Positions 59,863 through 64,000 of a stretch of DNA of 64,000 nucleotides are shown here, in pieces. The position numbers and the translations under genes were made by a program. The DNA comes from an uncultured Acidobacteriaceae bacterium (GTDB taxonomy: Bacteria; Acidobacteriota; Terriglobia; Terriglobales; Acidobacteriaceae): the NCBI GenBank assembly GCA_903828675.1, contig CAIKND010000042.1:1-64000 (forward strand), written 5' to 3'. The notes under the pieces were generated by a model. The model was not told the origin of the DNA and made no database searches. It saw only the letters and a list, made by a program, of their open reading frames with translations. Position 1 is the first letter of the stretch. The number at the start of each line of letters is the position of its first letter.

Positions 59863-61065
59863 TCAGTCGAGTTCGGAAACTGTTTCGTGGCGGTGTTCGC
59901 GAATCTGGTCAGGCAACAGGCCAACCAGGTCCTGGTCATAGATGTTCTTTTTGCGGTCGGCAAGCGCCACAAAACGGTAGTAGGTGTGCTGCAACTCGTC
60001 GCGGTTGAGGGTAAAGCCCAACTGCTCCAGACGATGGCGCAGAGCCGCGCGTCCGGAGTGCTTGCCGAGGACCAGATGCGTCTTGGCGACGCCGACCAGG
60101 GCGGGGGTCATGATCTCGTAGCAGAGCGGGTTGGCGAGCATGCCGTGCTGGTGAATGCCGGACTCGTGCGCAAAGGCGTTGTCGCCCACCACGGCCTTGT
60201 TGGGCGAGGGCTTGAAGGTGATGATCTGGCCCAGGACCTGGCTGGTGGGGTAAAGCTGTTCCAGCTTGATGGAGGTCCTCATGCCGAAGTGGTCGCCGCG
60301 CACATAGAGCGCCGCGGCAATCTCTTCGAGCGCGGCGTTGCCGGCCCGTTCGCCTATGCCGTTGATGGTGCACTCGACCTGGCGCGCGCCGTTCTGAATG
60401 GCGGCCAGCGAGTTAGCCACGGCCAAGCCGAGGTCGTCGTGACAATGCGAGGAAAGAACAATTCCCTGCGCATCGATGGCGGGAATGCGCTCGCGCACTT
60501 CGCGGAACATCTGGCCGTATTCTTCAGGGGTGCTGTAGCCGACCGTGTCGGGCATGTTGATGGTGGTGGCTCCGGCTTCGACAGCGATGCGCACCATCTC
60601 AATCATGAAATCGCGGTCAGAGCGGGTCGCGTCCTCGGGGGAAAACTCGACGTCGTCGGCCAGCGAGCGCGCCAGGCGCACCGACTCGCCAGTTAGCTCG
60701 AGGGCTTCTGCGCGGCCAAGTTTCAGCTTGTATTCAAGGTGCAGATCGCTGGAGGCTAGGAAGACATGAATGCGGGCGCGGTCAGCAAACTGGAGGGCGC
60801 GCGCGGCCATCTCGATATCTTCAGTGCGGGCGCGGGCCAGAGAGGCGATGCGCGGCTTGCGCACGGCCTGGGTGATGGTAGCGATGGCCGCAAAGTCGCC
60901 CTCCGAGGCCATGGCGAAACCGGCCTCGATGATGTCCACGCCCAGATCTTCAAGGGCATGGGCCATGGTCAGCTTTTCCTGCGTGGTCATGCTACATCCC
61001 GGCGACTGTTCGCCGTCGCGAAGTGTGGTGTCGAAAAAGACTACATGATCTGAACTCATGGACAT
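59863..61065 (-). CDS. leuA: 2-isopropylmalate synthase, short form
   Basis: 400 aa; FFDTTLRDGEQSPGCSMTTQEKL, SSHCHDDLGLAVANSLAAI, HESGIHQHGML; lacks the region expected to hold a C-terminal allosteric domain. Confidence 0.9.
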   Translation of the reverse strand: MSMSSDHVVFFDTTLRDGEQSPGCSMTTQEKLTMAHALEDLGVDIIEAGFAMASEGDFAAIATITQAVRKPRIASLARARTEDIEMAARALQFADRARIHVFLASSDLHLEYKLKLGRAEALELTGESVRLARSLADDVEFSPEDATRSDRDFMIEMVRIAVEAGATTINMPDTVGYSTPEEYGQMFREVRERIPAIDAQGIVLSSHCHDDLGLAVANSLAAIQNGARQVECTINGIGERAGNAALEEIAAALYVRGDHFGMRTSIKLEQLYPTSQVLGQIITFKPSPNKAVVGDNAFAHESGIHQHGMLANPLCYEIMTPALVGVAKTHLVLGKHSGRAALRHRLEQLGFTLNRDELQHTYYRFVALADRKKNIYDQDLVGLLPDQIREHRHETVSELD

Positions 61066-61106
61066 CGCCTGCCGTAAAAAGTCTTTTGCTAACCCTTCAA
61101 GTGTCT

Positions 61107-61125
61107 CTTATCGAAGCCATATAAG
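61107..61125. promoter_or_regulatory. Candidate LysR-type operator (T-N11-A dyad)
   Basis: CTTAT-CGAAGCCAT-ATAAG in the leuA/lysR divergent spacer. Confidence 0.5.
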
Positions 61126-61183
61126 GCAAAGTTATTATTTTTGTAGAGTCGATTAGAATTGCTTATACTGCAGTTATCGGCGG

Positions 61184-61304
61184 TCAGTTTTCAGTTGTCA
61201 GTATTCGATCAGTCCCCAGGTTTCTTCTTCTGACCTTGGACTAGCTTGTCAACCGAAGCGCACCGCAATCCCTCCGATAACTGAACACTGTGACCTGATA
61301 ACTG
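61184..61304. repeat. Facing period-7 arrays upstream of the LysR gene
   Basis: TCAGTTT TCAGTTG TCAGTAT ... ATAACTG AACACTG TGACCTG ATAACTG. Confidence 0.75.
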
Positions 61305-61306
61305 AT

Positions 61307-62230
61307 ATGGAATTGAATCAGCTTGAGACGTTTCTGGCGGTTGCAGAAGAGCGCAGTTTTTCTCGCGCTGCGGTACGGCTGCATCGAACCCAGCCCGCGG
61401 TAAGCCAGGTAATCCGCAAGCTGGAGGAGTCGGTCGGCGAGACTCTGTTTGACCGGGCCGCGCGTGACGGATCCCTTACAGCCGCCGGGGTGCTGCTGCG
61501 GGACTATGCACAGCGCCTGCTGGCTCTGCGCCGCGAGGCGTCGAGCGCACTGGGGGAGCTGAAGAACCTGGAGCGCGGCCACCTGCAACTGGCCGCCAAC
61601 GAGTACACCTGCATGTACCTGCTGCCGGCCATCGACGCCTTTCGCCGCGAGCTTCCCCATGTGAACGTGACTGTGAACCGCATGCTGGCGTCGCGCATTC
61701 CCGAGGAGTTGAATCTGCGCACTTTCGAGCTGGGGGTGATCTCCTTCCGTCCAGATCCGGCGCAGTTCCGCTCGATCGCCGTGTATGCAGACAGCCTGGC
61801 GTTTATCGTGGGGCCGCGGCACCCGCTGGCCAGTGCCGACCGTGTCTCGATCAACGATCTGGGTAAGGAGCTTTTTATCGCCCACAATGTGACCTCGCCG
61901 CTACGGCGCAAGGTGATTGAGACCTTCCAGCGCTACCGGACGCCGCTGAACATGGGCATCGAACTGCCAACGATAGAAGCCATCAAGCGTTTTGTGGCGA
62001 TGGGGAATGGCGTGGCCCTGGTGCCGAACCTGGCAGTGGCCCGCGAACTGGAAACAGGCGACCTGGTACGGGTCCCGGTGGACGAGTTGGAGATGCGCCG
62101 GGTGCTGCGGCTGGTGCATCGCCGCCAGGCCACGCTTTCCTATGCGGCCAAGGCCTTTTTGCTGACTCTGCGGACCCTGGCAAAGAGACGGGGGCCACCT
62201 TTTTATTTCCATGTAGAACGGGCGGGGTAA
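61307..62230 (+). CDS. LysR family transcriptional regulator
   Basis: 307 aa; MELNQLETFLAVAEERSFSRAAVRLHRTQPAVSQVIRKLEESVGETLFDR. Confidence 0.94.
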   Translation: MELNQLETFLAVAEERSFSRAAVRLHRTQPAVSQVIRKLEESVGETLFDRAARDGSLTAAGVLLRDYAQRLLALRREASSALGELKNLERGHLQLAANEYTCMYLLPAIDAFRRELPHVNVTVNRMLASRIPEELNLRTFELGVISFRPDPAQFRSIAVYADSLAFIVGPRHPLASADRVSINDLGKELFIAHNVTSPLRRKVIETFQRYRTPLNMGIELPTIEAIKRFVAMGNGVALVPNLAVARELETGDLVRVPVDELEMRRVLRLVHRRQATLSYAAKAFLLTLRTLAKRRGPPFYFHVERAG

Positions 62231-62450
62231 GGGTATTTTGGCCATTTCCACCCGGCTCGGGCACCCCTTTGCCTGGAACTGCGTCTATAGATTCAGATCA
62301 TTCCAGTGCAAGGGCTCGAGAGCGGTACCCGACACGACCCACCCCGGCCAGTTACAATGCTGAAAGCGGGGCCCGGCTCGAACCGGTGCGCCGGAATCGA
62401 CAAGCTCGATGCCAACCGGACGGTTGTGCAGTCGTGAGGTTCAGGACCGA

Positions 62451-63056
62451 ATGAAGAAGATCGCCTTAATAGCATTCCTGCTGGCAGTATGTGTAGCCGC
62501 AGGCCGCGCTCAAGAGAGCCGCCAAGACGTCAGCCTCAGCGGAACGGGGCTAATTGAGCCGTTCATCGCCTCGTCCACCGATGTTCAGGTGAGCGCGAAC
62601 CGCGCCTTTGGCGCGTTGGCCAGCTACCGATTCATGCTTACGCCCTCGAGCGCCCTCGAGGTCAACTATTCGATCACCTATGCGAACTCGCTTCACTATG
62701 TGATCAGCAATACCAACCACTACGACGTAAATACGCGGACCCAGGAAGTCTCGGCTGCCTACGTACGTTCCTTTGTTTTCAAGAACTTCAATCCGTTTGT
62801 TGAGGCAGGCCCAGGAGCTTTCGTATTCCTGCCGATCCGCAACTCCGGCACCACTTCTCTGGACGTGAAGCAGCAGATTGAAATCGGCGGCATCTACGGC
62901 GCCGGCATCGCGTACGAGATCACGCCGAGCTTCGACATACGCGCGGAGTATAGAGGTTGGGTAACCAAGGTGCCCAGTTTTGGAGACTCCCAGTTGTCCA
63001 CCAACAAGTGGTACAACATCTACAACCCAGTCGTTGGCGTGGCCTATCACTTCTAA
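62451..63056 (+). CDS. Outer-membrane beta-barrel family protein
   Basis: 201 aa from ATG 62451; signal peptide MKKIALIAFLLAVCVAAGRAQ; alternating strands ending in terminal F (VGVAYHF). Confidence 0.7.
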   Translation: MKKIALIAFLLAVCVAAGRAQESRQDVSLSGTGLIEPFIASSTDVQVSANRAFGALASYRFMLTPSSALEVNYSITYANSLHYVISNTNHYDVNTRTQEVSAAYVRSFVFKNFNPFVEAGPGAFVFLPIRNSGTTSLDVKQQIEIGGIYGAGIAYEITPSFDIRAEYRGWVTKVPSFGDSQLSTNKWYNIYNPVVGVAYHF

Positions 63057-63077
63057 AGTTGCCTAACGCCGGAACGT

Positions 63078-63111
63078 AAAAAGGGGACGGGCTGGCGCCT
63101 GTCCCCTTTTT
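63078..63111 (+). terminator. Rho-independent terminator
   Basis: AAAAAGGGGACGGGCTGGCGCCTGTCCCCTTTTT. Confidence 0.85.
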
Positions 63112-63148
63112 CATTGCTCGAATCCGGCCAATATCGCCAGATCTCGCT

Positions 63149-63964
63149 TTACGTGGCATCCTTGTAGCGCCCGAGTTCCTTCACCATTGCGCAATGCCCT
63201 TTCAGCGCCTGGATGGCGCGGGTACCTTCATCGCTGGACCGAATCTGGCAATCCACGTAGAAAATGTACTCCCACGGCTTGCCATGCACGGGCCGCGACT
63301 CGATTTTGGTCAGGTTTGTTCCGAGCGCCGCAAGCTCGCTGAGGGCCGCCACCAGAGAGCCTGGACGGTTCTCCACGGAAAAGCCGAGGCTGATCTTATT
63401 CGAGTCCGGATCGGCCACCGCTTCGGCCCTTCGCCGCACGAGGAAGAAGCGCGTGAAATTTTCCGGATTGTCCTCGATGCCGGCTTCGAGGATCTGGGCT
63501 CCGTAGTATTCAGCAGCAGCCTCGCTGGCAATCGCGGCGGCATGCCGGTCGCGCAGCTCGACCAGTTGCTTCACGCTACCCGCAGTGTCGTAGAAGGCGA
63601 ACGCGTCCATTCTGGGATGCTCGGCAAGGAACCGCCTGCACTGCGCGAGCGCCACCGGATGCGAAAATACCCGGTCAATCTCCTCGGTGGCGGCACCGGA
63701 GATCGCGATCAGGTTGTGATGAATGCGCAGGAGTGTCTCCCGTTCCACCTTGACGTCGTTTTCCAGCAACAGGTCAAAGTGCTCCGACACCGAGCCGGCG
63801 AGGCTGTTCTCGATGGGAATGACGGCGGCGTCTACCCTGCCTCCGGTGAGTGCCGCAAACACCTCCGCCGATAGCGCACAGGGAACAATGGTCGCCCCAG
63901 GAACAAGCTTAATCGCCGCCTCATGACTAAACGATCCGGGTTCACCTTGAATTGCAATTCTCAT
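63149..63964 (-). CDS. pheA: Prephenate dehydratase
   Basis: 271 aa; MRIAIQGEPGSFSHEAA, VIPIENSLAGSV, C-terminal ACT domain (RPGSLVAALSELAALGTNLTKIESRP). Confidence 0.95.
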   Translation of the reverse strand: MRIAIQGEPGSFSHEAAIKLVPGATIVPCALSAEVFAALTGGRVDAAVIPIENSLAGSVSEHFDLLLENDVKVERETLLRIHHNLIAISGAATEEIDRVFSHPVALAQCRRFLAEHPRMDAFAFYDTAGSVKQLVELRDRHAAAIASEAAAEYYGAQILEAGIEDNPENFTRFFLVRRRAEAVADPDSNKISLGFSVENRPGSLVAALSELAALGTNLTKIESRPVHGKPWEYIFYVDCQIRSSDEGTRAIQALKGHCAMVKELGRYKDAT

Positions 63965-64000
63965 ACAAACTCCGATTGCTGCAGTCTGGTCATTGACGTT

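Noticed and set aside
61066-61306. Leucine attenuator leader peptide or T-box upstream of leuA
   Set aside because: No run of Leu codons in a short ORF and no T-box-like conserved sequence could be read in this spacer.

Overview
This 64-kb, high-GC window looks like a chromosomal segment from an Acidobacteria-like bacterium; that assignment is inferred from gene content and style only. The conserved backbone is: (i) blaI / M56 blaR1-like / HtrA protease; (ii) ftcD; (iii) a division and cell-wall (dcw) cluster on the minus strand (mraY-murD-ftsW-murG // murC-methyltransferase-ftsQ-ftsA-ftsZ-PBP), split by about 9.4 kb of unrelated genes between murG and murC; (iv) carbohydrate genes (GH38, GH51, GH27, GH2, mannose-6-P isomerase fusion, sugar MFS, tannase); (v) a complete branched-chain/leucine operon (leuA-leuB-leuC-leuD-ilvD-ilvB-ilvN-ilvC) with a divergent LysR regulator; and (vi) pheA. 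Mobile relics are an IS transposase tail at the left edge and a 3'-truncated IS481-like transposase running in frame into an amber-interrupted tyrosine integrase beside tRNA-Pro(CGG). The most interesting signals are non-coding. Four superimposed repeat systems sit in the intergenic spaces: (1) an approximately 40-bp palindrome family (11 copies, all in one orientation) with conserved outer arms TCCCAYCC...GGATGGGGCAC, A-rich loops, and inner stems that differ between copies but stay complementary; (2) a double-hairpin family ending GCCCTTTCAAA; (3) G-quadruplex-capable tracts heading a composite repeated block; (4) period-7/8/9 short tandem arrays, several present as facing inverted pairs, at the gene junctions of the ilv/leu operon and near murC and ftcD. 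No CRISPR array or complete phage was seen. All calls come from reading the sequence and the ORF track; no database search was run.
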